From: Tindallia sp. MSAO_Bac2
GTDB taxonomy: Bacteria > Bacillota > Clostridia > Peptostreptococcales > Tindalliaceae
Assembly: GCA_003838145.1 (NCBI GenBank)
Contig: QYZZ01000123.1
Span: 1-64,000, forward strand
Length of the DNA: 64,000 bases
Reading direction: 5' to 3'
Shown here: positions 38,039 through 47,724 of the stretch, in pieces
How the letters are laid out: every line of letters begins with the position of its first letter
Numbering within the stretch: position 1 is the stretch's first letter
The notes under the pieces: model-generated
The model's input: only the letters and a program-made list of their open reading frames with translations
Database searches by the model: none
What the model was told of the DNA's origin: nothing
Program-made: the position numbers and the translations under genes

Positions 38039-38638
38039 TCATTCATCAGATTCATCCATAATTTTATCCTGTAAATGCTCCTGTTCAAATTCTGAAGGCT
38101 TATCCGGTGTTTCATCTTCTATTTCCTCAAAGGACTCCGGGTCAGGCAAGTCCTCCAAAGATTCAAGGCCATAAACTTTTAAAAATGTATGGGTTGTTCC
38201 ATATAATATGGGTCTGCCTATTTTATCCATACGGCCCTTCTCCTCGATCAGGTTTTTCTCCAGCAATGTCCTCACCGCATGATCCGATTTCACGCCTCGT
38301 ATATCGTCCAACATGGACCGTGTAATGGGCTGACGATATGCTATAATGGCTAAAACCTCCAGAGCAGCCTGTGATAAAGATTTTTGTTTTTGTGGTGCTA
38401 CAAGCTTTTCAAGGTATTCAGCATAAGTTGGGTTGGCTGCAATCTGATAATGATCTTCCATCCGAATTAGCAGGATACCACGATGATAAAATTTATAATC
38501 TTCTTCCATTTCCTTCAATAAAGACTGTACTTCCTTATAGGAGAATCCTGTAGCTTTAGATAACTCTCCGGCAGCAATAGGTTCTCCCCAGGCAAATAAA
38601 AGTGCCTCAAGGACAGCTTTTTTCTTTTCTACGCTCAC
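38039..38638 (-). CDS. scpB: Segregation and condensation protein B
   Basis: A kleisin-associated tandem winged-helix protein of 199 aa, part of the SMC-ScpA-ScpB condensin. Typical text is EALLFAWGEPIAAGELSKATG, LSQAALEVLAIIAYRQPITRSMLDDIRGV and GRPILYGTTHTFLKVYGLESLEDLP. An acidic tail closes it. It lies 3 bases after scpA with a small overlap of signals, so they are co-translated. Confidence 0.94.
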   Translation of the reverse strand: MSVEKKKAVLEALLFAWGEPIAAGELSKATGFSYKEVQSLLKEMEEDYKFYHRGILLIRMEDHYQIAANPTYAEYLEKLVAPQKQKSLSQAALEVLAIIAYRQPITRSMLDDIRGVKSDHAVRTLLEKNLIEEKGRMDKIGRPILYGTTHTFLKVYGLESLEDLPDPESFEEIEDETPDKPSEFEQEHLQDKIMDESDE

Positions 38639-38641
38639 TTT

Positions 38642-39397
38642 TTATGTCACTTCCTTTATTTCTGCATCCATCTGTTTATTAAGCAGATTAACTTGTACCA
38701 TACCTTTATGAATCATCTCAAGCAGAGCCAGGAACGTTACCACCATTTCCTGACGACACTCCAGAGATTTAAAAAACAGACTAAAAGACAAAGTACCTTT
38801 AGAAGAACGCAGCGCCCTGGTGATTTTAGTGATCTGTTGAGATACTTTGTAAGTCTCCCTGGCTACATAAATAGGTTTAGGCCGATAAGCCAGTGCATCC
38901 CGTTTCATGGCCTGAGTAATCACTGTTTCAAACAATGCTTTTAGATCATCTATATTTGCATTCTGTTCCAGATTTTCCAATGCCTCATTATGATGATTCA
39001 TATAACAGCTTAAATCATCCTGATTTTTAAAATACAAATTAAAGCCTGTCTTTTCTTTTTCCTTCAGCTCATCAGCCACTCGTTTATATCGCTGATATTC
39101 CAATAATTTACTTACCAGCTCATCTCTTGGATCCTCTTCTACTTCTTCTTCCTCCGAATTAGTGTTCGTATTCGGTAATAGCATCCGTGATTTTATTTCC
39201 ATTAAGGTAGCAGCCATCACCAAAAATTCGCTGGTTACTTCCATATCCAGCGAATTCATTCCATGTAAATAAGCCATGTACTGATCTGTAATTTCATGAA
39301 TCGGTATATCATAAATATCTATCTCATTCTCCCGGATCAAATGATAAAGTAGATCCAATGGCCCTTCAAAAGCTTTTAGCTTTAACTGATACGTCAT
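38642..39397 (-). CDS. scpA: Segregation and condensation protein A
   Basis: The 251-residue kleisin that bridges SMC heads. It opens YQLKLKAFEGPLDLLYHLIRENEIDIYDIPI, the family hallmark, and has the C-terminal winged helix with FLALLEMIHKGMVQVNL. It forms an operon with scpB. Confidence 0.95.
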   Translation of the reverse strand: MTYQLKLKAFEGPLDLLYHLIRENEIDIYDIPIHEITDQYMAYLHGMNSLDMEVTSEFLVMAATLMEIKSRMLLPNTNTNSEEEEVEEDPRDELVSKLLEYQRYKRVADELKEKEKTGFNLYFKNQDDLSCYMNHHNEALENLEQNANIDDLKALFETVITQAMKRDALAYRPKPIYVARETYKVSQQITKITRALRSSKGTLSFSLFFKSLECRQEMVVTFLALLEMIHKGMVQVNLLNKQMDAEIKEVT

Positions 39398-39459
39398 TCA
39401 GACACCTTCATTTCAGTTTCCATTTCAATAATGCACTAATTAAATTTCCCTGTACTATA

Positions 39460-40089
39460 TTAAAAAACAATCATGCTGAGGTATAATAGCAAGACATTAT
39501 ATAACGCACTGACAATCGGAAATAAAACATTTCGTATTACACCAAAAACCAACAACAAAATTAAAATAATAACAGAGTATTGTTCAATTTGGTAAAAAGT
39601 TTCTTCAAAACGGGATGGAAAAAGAGACATCAATATTTTCGACCCATCAAGGGGTGGAATTGGAAACAAATTAAATACCGCCAGAACCAGGTTTATTGAA
39701 ACTGCCGACAAAATCACTTGCTGAACTGCAAAACCGGCGCCTGTCGTTCTCATAAGAATTCCCAGCAAGGTAGTTAGCAAAAAAGCCATTATGATATTGG
39801 AAGCTGGTCCTGCAATAGAAACAAGAAAGGTTCCTTTGCGCCTGTCTGTAAAAAAATAAGGATTAATAGGGACAGGCTTTGCCCATCCAAATCCTGCAAA
39901 CATGAGCATCAAAAAACCGATAGGGTCAATATGAGCCACTGGATTAAGTGTGAGCCTGCCCTGGTTACGGGCAGTATCATCGCCCAGCAGGTAAGCTGTA
40001 TATCCATGAGAGAATTCATGAACTGTTAATCCCAGTAATATTCCTGGCAAAATCATAATAATGCTTGTTGGATCCAGTGTTCTAAACAT
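39460..40089 (-). CDS. Site-2 protease family (M50) membrane metalloprotease
   Basis: A 209-residue polytopic protein of the YwhC/SpoIVFB-related M50 group. The zinc motif HEFSH lies in the first helix (LTVHEFSHGYTAYLLGD), and the second metal ligand in NLFPIPPLDGSKIL. About five hydrophobic helices are visible. A frame open to 40158 would overlap the upstream gene; the ATG at 40089 follows GAAGGAGG by 11 bases and gives the normal start just ahead of the first helix. Substrate unknown. It commonly neighbours scpA in Firmicutes. Confidence 0.88.
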   Translation of the reverse strand: MFRTLDPTSIIMILPGILLGLTVHEFSHGYTAYLLGDDTARNQGRLTLNPVAHIDPIGFLMLMFAGFGWAKPVPINPYFFTDRRKGTFLVSIAGPASNIIMAFLLTTLLGILMRTTGAGFAVQQVILSAVSINLVLAVFNLFPIPPLDGSKILMSLFPSRFEETFYQIEQYSVIILILLLVFGVIRNVLFPIVSALYNVLLLYLSMIVF

Positions 40090-40093
40090 TAAT

Positions 40094-42715
40094 TTATTTT
40101 CCTCCTTCAAGTCGCTGGTACATATTTCTGGCATATTCCAGTTCGCTGTTGCGATCATAAATGGTGCCCAGAACCTTTGCCTTCAATACACTGTCCAAAA
40201 TTTTCTTATATACAGGTCCTGGTTTGATCCCCATAGACTGCAGATCATTTCCGGTTATTGTCAATTGAATATTTGCCAGCTTTAGTTTATAAAATGCAAT
40301 GTAATGACGGATATACGGATTTTCTGAGTCGTTATAAAAGAATACCAGACCCTCATCCGAATGCGGTTTTAATGCATTATAGACTGTGTAACGGTCCACT
40401 TCTTCCTTGTTCAGCGTTTCATAAACGTATTCTCTCTGCTTCATCGATTGAGCTATAGATGATACCAGCGTTTCATTAACAATCAGTTTTTTCAGCACTC
40501 TGGTGACATCCTTATCATTAACGGCAGATACCAATTGCATCATCATAACAATAGTCTGGTTAAATGGCTTTTTGGAAAGCTGACGAAACCCTTCCAGGGA
40601 AAAACGAATATTTTTGATCTTCCGAATCGTATCCTCAGTAATCACCAGAGATGGCTCAATCGCCTTAAAAATATTAAGGGAATTCATCAACTGGAGGCTT
40701 TGAACCAGCACATCCTGTTCCCTGATAATATGCAGCATTTCTTCCCGGATTCTGTCATTGCTTAATTTGTCAATCATGTCCGCATTCACGGCTTGCTCAA
40801 TATACTGGCGGGTAGACTTTTCTATGCGAAATCCAAAACGTGCAGCAAATCGGATTGCTCGAAATATTCGGGTGGGATCCTCAATAAAGCTTAAATTATA
40901 TAAGACCCTTATTTGTTTGTTTTGAAGATCTTTCATGCCGCCAAAATAGTCAATCATTTCGCCAAAATTATCCTGGTTTAAAATAACAGCCATGCAGTTA
41001 ATGGTAAAGTCACGACGGAACAAATCACTCCAGATATTACTTCGCTCCACTTTAGGAAGTGCAGCCGGATACTCGTAATATTCCCTGCGGGCCGTTACAA
41101 TATCGAGGGCAATAAACTTGGGTAGTTTAATCACGGCGGTACCAAACTTACTATGCTCCGTAAGCTTTCCACCCAGTCTTTCATTCAAGGCTCTGGCATA
41201 CTCTATGCCGTCCCCTTCAGTAACAAAATCCAGATCCCAGTTATCTGTCTTTAGCAGCAAGTCTCTGACAAAGCCACCAACAATATATACTCTCTGGTTC
41301 AGTTCATCTCCAACCTGACCTGCAGTAATTAGCAAATCCCGTATTTTGGGCGGTAAATCTTTAATGGCCTCAGAGCACTGGTATACCTGTTCACCTGTAT
41401 CATTAAACAGTTTTTGATACCAGTAGGATGTATTGGTTCCATGTAAGTATTTTAGCAAATCAGTTCTGGTAACAATCCCCGTCAGATGACCGTCTTCAAC
41501 CACTGGTAATCTTCCGATATTGTGGGTCACTAAAAGTTCATTAATTTCATTTAATGAAGTGGTTGGCTCCACTGTAACGACATCATGGCTCATGAATGCT
41601 TTAACCGGAGCATGTCCCAGTCCGTGATTCATTGCTTTTTCGATATCCGTTCTTGAAATTATTCCACAAATCTTTTGCTGATCGTCAATTACCGGCATTC
41701 CGGTATGTCCATACCTCAACATAATCTTATTTGCCTCATGAATGGAAATGCTCTGATCCAGTGACTTAACCGGCCAGCTCATTATTTCTTTTGCAACCAC
41801 CTGCGGAGTAATTCTTTTTTCAAGCTCCTCTACAAGCTCATGCTTAAGCTGATCCGGGTTACCTTCCCGGATTGTAGCCGACGCTGCTCTTGGATGCCCC
41901 GCTCCTTTAAATTTTTTAAGGATAAAGGGAATATTTATATTGTCTTCCAGACTTCTTCCAATAATATAGCATCGGGCTTCCATTCGAACAATCAGAAAGA
42001 CCGCATCTACCCGAAGCACATCTAATATTTTATTGGCTATAATTCCAATCTCATTTACAAACTCAGGACTGGTGTAGGTAGCAACCGCCACTCTGAAATG
42101 ATTGATTTCAAGAGTTTGGGAGTTTTGTAACAAAAAAGTGAATATTTCTTCATGCTCCGGACTCCAGGTATCCTGAATATATTCATTAATTATTTCCAGA
42201 TTAGCTCCATTTTCAAGGAGGAATGACAAAGCTTTTGCATCTGCACTGGTAGAATTGGAAAAGGTCAGACAGTTGGTGTCTGCATAGATGCCAAGTGCAA
42301 ATAAGGTTGCTTCAAAAGGATTAATGGAAATATCGTTTTTAATCAGTTCTTCGATCAAAATGGTAATGCAGGCTCCATATTTTCGCATATGCAATTCAGC
42401 ATCCGGAATAGCCTTATCATGCAGGTAATGATGATCGAATATTGTAACCGGCACTTTATCAACTATTTTACTGAATTTACCAATTCGGTCAGATGTATGA
42501 ATATCTACAATTATCAGACTTGTTACATGATCTGTTTTGATTTTATTGGAAAAACGAATAGACAATACATTCTTGTAAAATGTATAAAACCGTTTAACCT
42601 CCTGCTCCAGATTTCCGGAAAAAGCCATCACCGCATCCGGATGTAGCTTGGAGCAAGCCACCATACTGGCAAGTCCGTCAAAATCCAGGTTTTGATGACT
42701 GGTGATCAGCTTCAT
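40094..42715 (-). CDS. DHH-CBS-CBS-tRNA nucleotidyltransferase fusion (CCA-adding/poly(A) polymerase family)
   Basis: An 873-residue multidomain protein. Residues 1-300 are a DHH/DHHA1 phosphoesterase (LDFDGLASM, IFDHHYLHD, GAGHPRAASATI). Two CBS domains follow (about 315-430). From about 465 comes the nucleotidyltransferase head (YIVGGFVRDLLL, with the DxD in NWDLDFV) and the tRNA-binding helices. It matures tRNA 3' ends or adds A residues; the DHH part resembles nano-RNase/c-di-AMP phosphodiesterases. The ATG at 42715 is 8 bases after AAGGAG; a GTG three codons earlier lies within that site. The fusion exists in other bacteria; division of labour is unclear. Confidence 0.88.
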   Translation of the reverse strand: MKLITSHQNLDFDGLASMVACSKLHPDAVMAFSGNLEQEVKRFYTFYKNVLSIRFSNKIKTDHVTSLIIVDIHTSDRIGKFSKIVDKVPVTIFDHHYLHDKAIPDAELHMRKYGACITILIEELIKNDISINPFEATLFALGIYADTNCLTFSNSTSADAKALSFLLENGANLEIINEYIQDTWSPEHEEIFTFLLQNSQTLEINHFRVAVATYTSPEFVNEIGIIANKILDVLRVDAVFLIVRMEARCYIIGRSLEDNINIPFILKKFKGAGHPRAASATIREGNPDQLKHELVEELEKRITPQVVAKEIMSWPVKSLDQSISIHEANKIMLRYGHTGMPVIDDQQKICGIISRTDIEKAMNHGLGHAPVKAFMSHDVVTVEPTTSLNEINELLVTHNIGRLPVVEDGHLTGIVTRTDLLKYLHGTNTSYWYQKLFNDTGEQVYQCSEAIKDLPPKIRDLLITAGQVGDELNQRVYIVGGFVRDLLLKTDNWDLDFVTEGDGIEYARALNERLGGKLTEHSKFGTAVIKLPKFIALDIVTARREYYEYPAALPKVERSNIWSDLFRRDFTINCMAVILNQDNFGEMIDYFGGMKDLQNKQIRVLYNLSFIEDPTRIFRAIRFAARFGFRIEKSTRQYIEQAVNADMIDKLSNDRIREEMLHIIREQDVLVQSLQLMNSLNIFKAIEPSLVITEDTIRKIKNIRFSLEGFRQLSKKPFNQTIVMMMQLVSAVNDKDVTRVLKKLIVNETLVSSIAQSMKQREYVYETLNKEEVDRYTVYNALKPHSDEGLVFFYNDSENPYIRHYIAFYKLKLANIQLTITGNDLQSMGIKPGPVYKKILDSVLKAKVLGTIYDRNSELEYARNMYQRLEGGK

Positions 42716-42738
42716 ATGTGACACTCCTTCACGCCGAA

Positions 42739-44043
42739 TTACTTTATAACTGCCTGCACCATATCAATGGATTCAGGAGCATTTTCTCTTAAAGAATACG
42801 CCTTCTCAATCCAGTCTATGGCTTCAGGAATTGCATCCTCAACATTAGCATGGATAACAGCAACCGTTTCTCCCCTGGTTACAAAGTCACCACGTTTTTT
42901 CTTTAAAACTACTCCCACACTCAAATCAATAATACTGTCTTTCTGTGTACGCCCGGCACCAAGAACCAAAGCAGCTTTTCCTATGTTCTCCGCATTGATT
43001 GCCACAACATATCCTTCTCCATCAACTGTAACTTCTCTGATAAAATGCGCCTGGTCATAAGCATCCGGATGATCAATAATCTGTGTATCTCCATTTTGCT
43101 CCTGAACAAATTCTTTTAATTTTGCCAGAGCTTTTCCATTACTGATGCTTTCTTGCATTAACTCTCTGGCAGATGCTAAACTATCTGTTTTTTCAGCCAG
43201 CAAAAGCATTTGTGCTCCCAATTCAATGCATAGATACTTCAGATCCTCCGGACCATTACCTTTCAAAACATCAATTGCTTCCAAAACTTCCAGTGTATTA
43301 CCCACAGAACAGCCCAAAGGCTGATCCATATCCGTTACAAGCGCTACTACCTGACGGTCTAGTTTTTTGCCAATTGAAACCATGGATTCCGCCAGCTTCT
43401 TAGCTTCTTCCAAAGACTTCATAAAAGCCCCACTGCCATATTTTACATCAAGCACAATGGCATCTGCGCCAGAAGCCAGTTTTTTTGACATAATGCTGCT
43501 GGCAATTAAAGAAATATTGTCCACTGTTCCTGTTACATCTCTCAGGGCATACAGTTTTTTATCAGCCGGTGCCAGGTTTGCTGTCTGCCCGGCTACCGCC
43601 AGTTTAATATCATTGACACGATTGATGAATGCTTCAATGGACATTTCTGTTTCCAGATTTTTAAAAGCCTCCAGCTTGTCGATAGTTCCTCCGGTATGAC
43701 CAAGACCCCGGCCTGACATTTTTGCCACCGGAACATCACAGGCAGCCACCATGGGAGCAAGAACTATCGTTGTCTTGTCTCCAACCCCGCCGGTGCTGTG
43801 TTTATCCACTTTTATTCCATCAATGTTTTTCAATGAAATTATATCTCCGGAATGCATCATTGCCTCCGTAAGATCAGCTGTTTCGCGTTCATTCATTTTT
43901 TGGAAATATACAGCCATTAAAAAAGCCGACACCTGATAATCCGGAAACTCATCATCAGTGACTCCTTTGACAAAAAAGTTTATTTCATCCTTTGTAAGCT
44001 CATATCCGTTACGCTTTTTATAAATTAAATCAAGCATTCTCAT
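42739..44043 (-). CDS. pdp: Pyrimidine-nucleoside phosphorylase
   Basis: Splits uridine, thymidine and deoxyuridine with phosphate. The 434 residues carry KHSTGGVGDKTTIVLAPMVAA and KMSGRGLGHTGGTIDKLE, the family signature. The ATG at 44043 after AGAGGG yields the usual N-terminus MRMLDLIYKKRNG; an open extension overlaps punA. It is the last gene of deoB-punA-pdp, which feeds ribose 1-phosphate into central metabolism. Confidence 0.95.
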   Translation of the reverse strand: MRMLDLIYKKRNGYELTKDEINFFVKGVTDDEFPDYQVSAFLMAVYFQKMNERETADLTEAMMHSGDIISLKNIDGIKVDKHSTGGVGDKTTIVLAPMVAACDVPVAKMSGRGLGHTGGTIDKLEAFKNLETEMSIEAFINRVNDIKLAVAGQTANLAPADKKLYALRDVTGTVDNISLIASSIMSKKLASGADAIVLDVKYGSGAFMKSLEEAKKLAESMVSIGKKLDRQVVALVTDMDQPLGCSVGNTLEVLEAIDVLKGNGPEDLKYLCIELGAQMLLLAEKTDSLASARELMQESISNGKALAKLKEFVQEQNGDTQIIDHPDAYDQAHFIREVTVDGEGYVVAINAENIGKAALVLGAGRTQKDSIIDLSVGVVLKKKRGDFVTRGETVAVIHANVEDAIPEAIDWIEKAYSLRENAPESIDMVQAVIK

Positions 44044-44044
44044 A

Positions 44045-44869
44045 TTAAAAGCCCTCTTTAATAAGATCACGAATTAATTGCTTAAACGTATCCTCCACCT
44101 GTTTTGCCGTATGCATTACTTCTTCATGCGTCAGGGGTTGATCCAGGATGCCGGCTGCCATGTTGGTAATACAGGATATGCCCAGTACTTTCATACCAGC
44201 GTGAACCGCAGTCAGGACTTCAGGCACGGTAGACATTCCCACCGCATCTGCGCCAATAGTTCTAGCCATTCGTATTTCAGCCGGTGTTTCAAAGCTGGGA
44301 CCTGTGAACCAGGCATAAACACCCTCCTGAAGCGTTAAGTTCTGTTTTTGTGCTGCTTCTTTTGCTTTCCTTCTCATAAGCGGGTTATAGGCATTTGACA
44401 TATCAGGAAAACGTGGACCAAAATGATCCACATTGGGTCCCATCAACGGGTTTCGGGTTGCCAGATTTATATGGTCTTCAATAATCATAAGATCACCCGG
44501 CTTGAAGGATTCATTTACACCGCCGGCAGCGTTGGTAACAACAAGATGATTTATTCCCAACTCTTTCATCACCCTTACCGGGAAAGCCAATAAAGATGGA
44601 TCATATCCTTCATACAGATGAAACCTGCCCTTCATCATTAAAACCTGCCTGCCGCTCAGTTCACCGATAATCAGCTGGTTGGCATGGCCTTCTACCATCG
44701 AAACAGGAAAATGCGGAATTTCTTCATAAGGAATGATAACCGGATCTTTAATTTCATCCGCTAAAATTCCCAGACCAGAGCCAAGAATCATACCAATTTC
44801 CGGCTTGGATTTAAGTTTTTCTTCAATATAAAAAGCCGCAGTCGAAATCATTTCATAGGATACCATCAT
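44045..44869 (-). CDS. punA: Purine-nucleoside phosphorylase
   Basis: The trimeric PNP type, 274 aa. Motifs are IGMILGSGLGILADE, HFPVSMVEGHANQL, VTNAAGGVN and the substrate-site TGPSFETPAEIRM. It lies between deoB and pdp in a salvage operon, with 29 bases to deoB and 1 base to the pdp start. The start is the first of two ATGs after a GGGGGC site. Confidence 0.95.
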   Translation of the reverse strand: MMVSYEMISTAAFYIEEKLKSKPEIGMILGSGLGILADEIKDPVIIPYEEIPHFPVSMVEGHANQLIIGELSGRQVLMMKGRFHLYEGYDPSLLAFPVRVMKELGINHLVVTNAAGGVNESFKPGDLMIIEDHINLATRNPLMGPNVDHFGPRFPDMSNAYNPLMRRKAKEAAQKQNLTLQEGVYAWFTGPSFETPAEIRMARTIGADAVGMSTVPEVLTAVHAGMKVLGISCITNMAAGILDQPLTHEEVMHTAKQVEDTFKQLIRDLIKEGF

Positions 44870-44898
44870 TTATAGCCCCCATCTTTTATTAAATTAAA

Positions 44899-46071
44899 TC
44901 ATCGCATTACTTTGTCGGCAAAACTGGTACCAACTTCAGTGTCTTTTACATTCAGCAGCTCAGAAATGGTACTGGCGATGTCCGCAAAAGTTCTGCGGGT
45001 GCCAATATCTGTTCCTGCCGACACTTTTTCTCCCAGTACAAGTATAGGCACATACTCCCTGGTGTGATCCGTTCCTTTATGCGTTGGATCATTTCCATGA
45101 TCAGCCGTGATAATCAGTATATCTTCCTGATTCATAGCCTTCAGGATTTCCGGGATTCTTTTATCAGCATCCTCCAGAGCTTCCTTGTAACCTTCAGGAT
45201 CTCTTCGGTGGCCATATTTCATATCAAAATCCACCAGATTAGTAAAAATCAACCCCTGTTGATGCTCTTGCATCGCTTTAAGCATCAGGTCAACTCCATC
45301 CATGTTGCTTTCAGTATGAACAGCATGAGTTATACCCTTACCATTATAAATGTCTTCAATTTTCCCCACTCCGACTACCGGATAGCCTGCTTCAACGCAA
45401 TAATCCAGCACAGTTGGTGACGGGGGTGAAAGGGAATAGTCTTTGCGCCGGTGCGTACGGGTAAAGGCTCCGGGTTCACCAACAAACGGTCTGGCAATAA
45501 TACGCGCCAGTGCATATTCTCCCTGCATAATTTCCCTGGCTGTTTCGCACATTCTGTAAAGTTCTTCAATAGGAATAATATCTTCATGAGCCGCAATTTG
45601 AAATACGCTGTCAGCAGATGTATAAACGATGGGAAAACCGGTTTCCATATGTTCTTTTCCCAATTCTTCAATAATAACAGTTCCGGAAGCAGCATAATTG
45701 CCCAGAGATTTTCTTCCGATTCTCTCCTCAAAGCTATTCATTACTTCATCCGGAAACCCATCCGGAAAGGTTTTAAAGGGCTCTTTAATATGCAGCCCGG
45801 CAATTTCCCAGTGACCGGTAGTTGTATCTTTTCCCATTGAAATTTCCGCAGCTCTTCCAAAGGCACCAATAGGCTTATTGATCGCATCTATCCCATCGAC
45901 ACCTTTAATATTTCCAATACCTGCCTGCTGCAAATTCGGCAGATTGATACCCCCTGTAGCTTTCACAATATTTCCCAGCGTATCAGCTCCTAAGTCACCA
46001 AACTGATCTGCGTCAGGCAAAGCACCAATGCCTACACTATCAAGTATCAAAAGCAAAACCCGTCTGATCAT
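44899..46071 (-). CDS. deoB: Phosphopentomutase
   Basis: Interconverts (deoxy)ribose 1- and 5-phosphates. The 390 residues belong to the alkaline-phosphatase superfamily: metal ligands in LILDSVGIGALPDA, the phospho-Thr in KDTTTGHWE, and ITADHGNDPTHKGTDHTREY. First gene of the nucleoside salvage operon; GGAGGTGACTGG precedes the ATG. The order deoB-punA after xerD is conserved in B. subtilis (ripX-drm-punA). Confidence 0.96.
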   Translation of the reverse strand: MIRRVLLLILDSVGIGALPDADQFGDLGADTLGNIVKATGGINLPNLQQAGIGNIKGVDGIDAINKPIGAFGRAAEISMGKDTTTGHWEIAGLHIKEPFKTFPDGFPDEVMNSFEERIGRKSLGNYAASGTVIIEELGKEHMETGFPIVYTSADSVFQIAAHEDIIPIEELYRMCETAREIMQGEYALARIIARPFVGEPGAFTRTHRRKDYSLSPPSPTVLDYCVEAGYPVVGVGKIEDIYNGKGITHAVHTESNMDGVDLMLKAMQEHQQGLIFTNLVDFDMKYGHRRDPEGYKEALEDADKRIPEILKAMNQEDILIITADHGNDPTHKGTDHTREYVPILVLGEKVSAGTDIGTRRTFADIASTISELLNVKDTEVGTSFADKVMR

Positions 46072-46115
46072 ATCCAGTCACCTCCGTTATTTATTCCTGC
46101 AATTCGATAAAACGA

Positions 46116-47003
46116 TTATGCCCTGGGATGAGTCTTACTGTACACATCTCTCAATTTAGATTTAATCATTTGAGCATAAACTTGTGTTGTAGAAATATCC
46201 GAATGACCCATCATTTCCTGAACTGATTTCAAGTCTGCGCCATTTTCAATCAGATGAGTGGCAAAAGAATGTCGCAAGGTATGAGGCGTAATTTCTGCAT
46301 CTATACCAGCGGAAGCTGCATAAGCTTTTATAATTTTCCAGAAGCCCTGTCGTGACATAGGTTTTCCCTGCATATTCAAAAAAAGTTTATCCCCAACTCC
46401 AAAATCCGAATAATGATTCCAATACAATTCCAGGTATCCGTTCAAGGCATTAATGGCCTGACTGCCTAAAGGAATAATTCTTGATTTTCCTCTGCTTCCT
46501 TTGCAATTAATAAACCCCATAGCCAGATTCACATCCTCCAACTTAAGGTTGATCAGTTCTGTAACACGAATTCCGGTAGCATAAAGAATCTCCAGCATGG
46601 CCCGATCCCTTGCTCCTTTAAAGGTGCTGGTATCCGGCTGCCCAATCAAACGTTCGATTTCCTGTGTTTTCAGGCTTTCAGGTGCTTTTTTCTCACTTTT
46701 GGGAGCCTCCAGGATAGAAGCCGGATTATCTTCAATATGCTTTTCCTTTGTCAAAAAATGAAAAAAACATCGGATACTGGCAATACTGCGAGCAATAGTG
46801 GAAGGAGCACGTCCTTCTTTTTCCATCAGCACGCAGTAGCTAAGAAGTGTTGTTTGACTGACATCATTAAGCTGGTTAATTTCTTTGTTTTGTAAAAACC
46901 TTATTAGTTGCTTTACATCTCTTCTATAGGAAATCGCCGTATTTTCAGAGAGATCACGGTCGGAAATCAAAAAGTTTGAAAAGTCATCCAGTAATCGAAC
47001 CAT
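46116..47003 (-). CDS. xerD: Site-specific tyrosine recombinase XerD
   Basis: A 295-residue recombinase resolving chromosome dimers at dif. The catalytic set is Arg in ATGIRVTEL, Lys in CKGSRGKSR, HTLRHSFATHLIENGADLKSVQEMMGH and Tyr in STTQVYAQ. Length and position before deoB (as B. subtilis ripX) favour XerD. Confidence 0.93.
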   Translation of the reverse strand: MVRLLDDFSNFLISDRDLSENTAISYRRDVKQLIRFLQNKEINQLNDVSQTTLLSYCVLMEKEGRAPSTIARSIASIRCFFHFLTKEKHIEDNPASILEAPKSEKKAPESLKTQEIERLIGQPDTSTFKGARDRAMLEILYATGIRVTELINLKLEDVNLAMGFINCKGSRGKSRIIPLGSQAINALNGYLELYWNHYSDFGVGDKLFLNMQGKPMSRQGFWKIIKAYAASAGIDAEITPHTLRHSFATHLIENGADLKSVQEMMGHSDISTTQVYAQMIKSKLRDVYSKTHPRA

Positions 47004-47038
47004 ATCTTTCTCCTTTTCTTGTCAGTTATTTATTTCGC

Positions 47039-47578
47039 TTATTTGTTTCGTGTTTTTAATATGCGATCCGCAGCCAAAATACCGATCACTGTTTTACTGT
47101 CTTTAATCTCGCCATCCATGATTTTTTGAAGCAATTCATCAAAAGGTATTTCGATAACTTCTAAATACTCATCTTCATCTGGCTTGGCCTTACCTTCTTC
47201 CAAATTATGGGCCAGATAAATATGTATAATTTCATCGGAAAACCCGGGACTTGTATAATAATCCAGAATTTTTTCCAAATGATCTGTGGAATACCCGGTT
47301 TCTTCAGCCAGTTCTCTTCTCGCACAGGTTTCCGGATCTTCATCCTGCTCCAGCCTCCCCGCCGGAATTTCCAGCAGCACGGTTTCAACAGGCTTTCGGT
47401 ATTGCTTCACAACAATTACATTGCCCTCTGTTGTAACCGGCACAACGGCAGCAGCACCTGAATGCTCCACTATTTCTCTTTTGGAGTATTTCTTATCCGG
47501 AAGCTCCACAGTATCCAATCGCAACGTCACAATCTTACCTTCATATATTTTTTGGCTTTTTAGTGTTTTTTCCTCCAC
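47039..47578 (-). CDS. nudF: ADP-ribose pyrophosphatase (Nudix)
   Basis: A 179-residue Nudix hydrolase with the box GRLEQDEDPETCARRELAEETGY. It probably hydrolyses ADP-ribose to AMP and ribose 5-phosphate, which fits a location next to xerD-deoB, as in B. subtilis. The start is GTG after AGGGGGAG. It is divergent from recX. Confidence 0.9.
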   Translation of the reverse strand: MEEKTLKSQKIYEGKIVTLRLDTVELPDKKYSKREIVEHSGAAAVVPVTTEGNVIVVKQYRKPVETVLLEIPAGRLEQDEDPETCARRELAEETGYSTDHLEKILDYYTSPGFSDEIIHIYLAHNLEEGKAKPDEDEYLEVIEIPFDELLQKIMDGEIKDSKTVIGILAADRILKTRNK

Positions 47579-47652
47579 TGGTTTCTCCCCCTCTTAAACA
47601 CGCCACTTTAACAGCAACTCAGTTTCTTCTATCATACCTGTTTTTAGAGCTG

Positions 47653-47680
47653 TTGACAAGGATAACAAAGCATGTACAAT
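47653..47680 (+). promoter_or_regulatory. Sigma-A promoter for recX
   Basis: TTGACA (47653-47658), a 16-base spacer and TACAAT (47675-47680). No LexA box is seen near it. Confidence 0.65.
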
Positions 47681-47724
47681 GATGATATAATTCATATTAA
47701 TTGCTTAAAGAAAGGAACATAATC

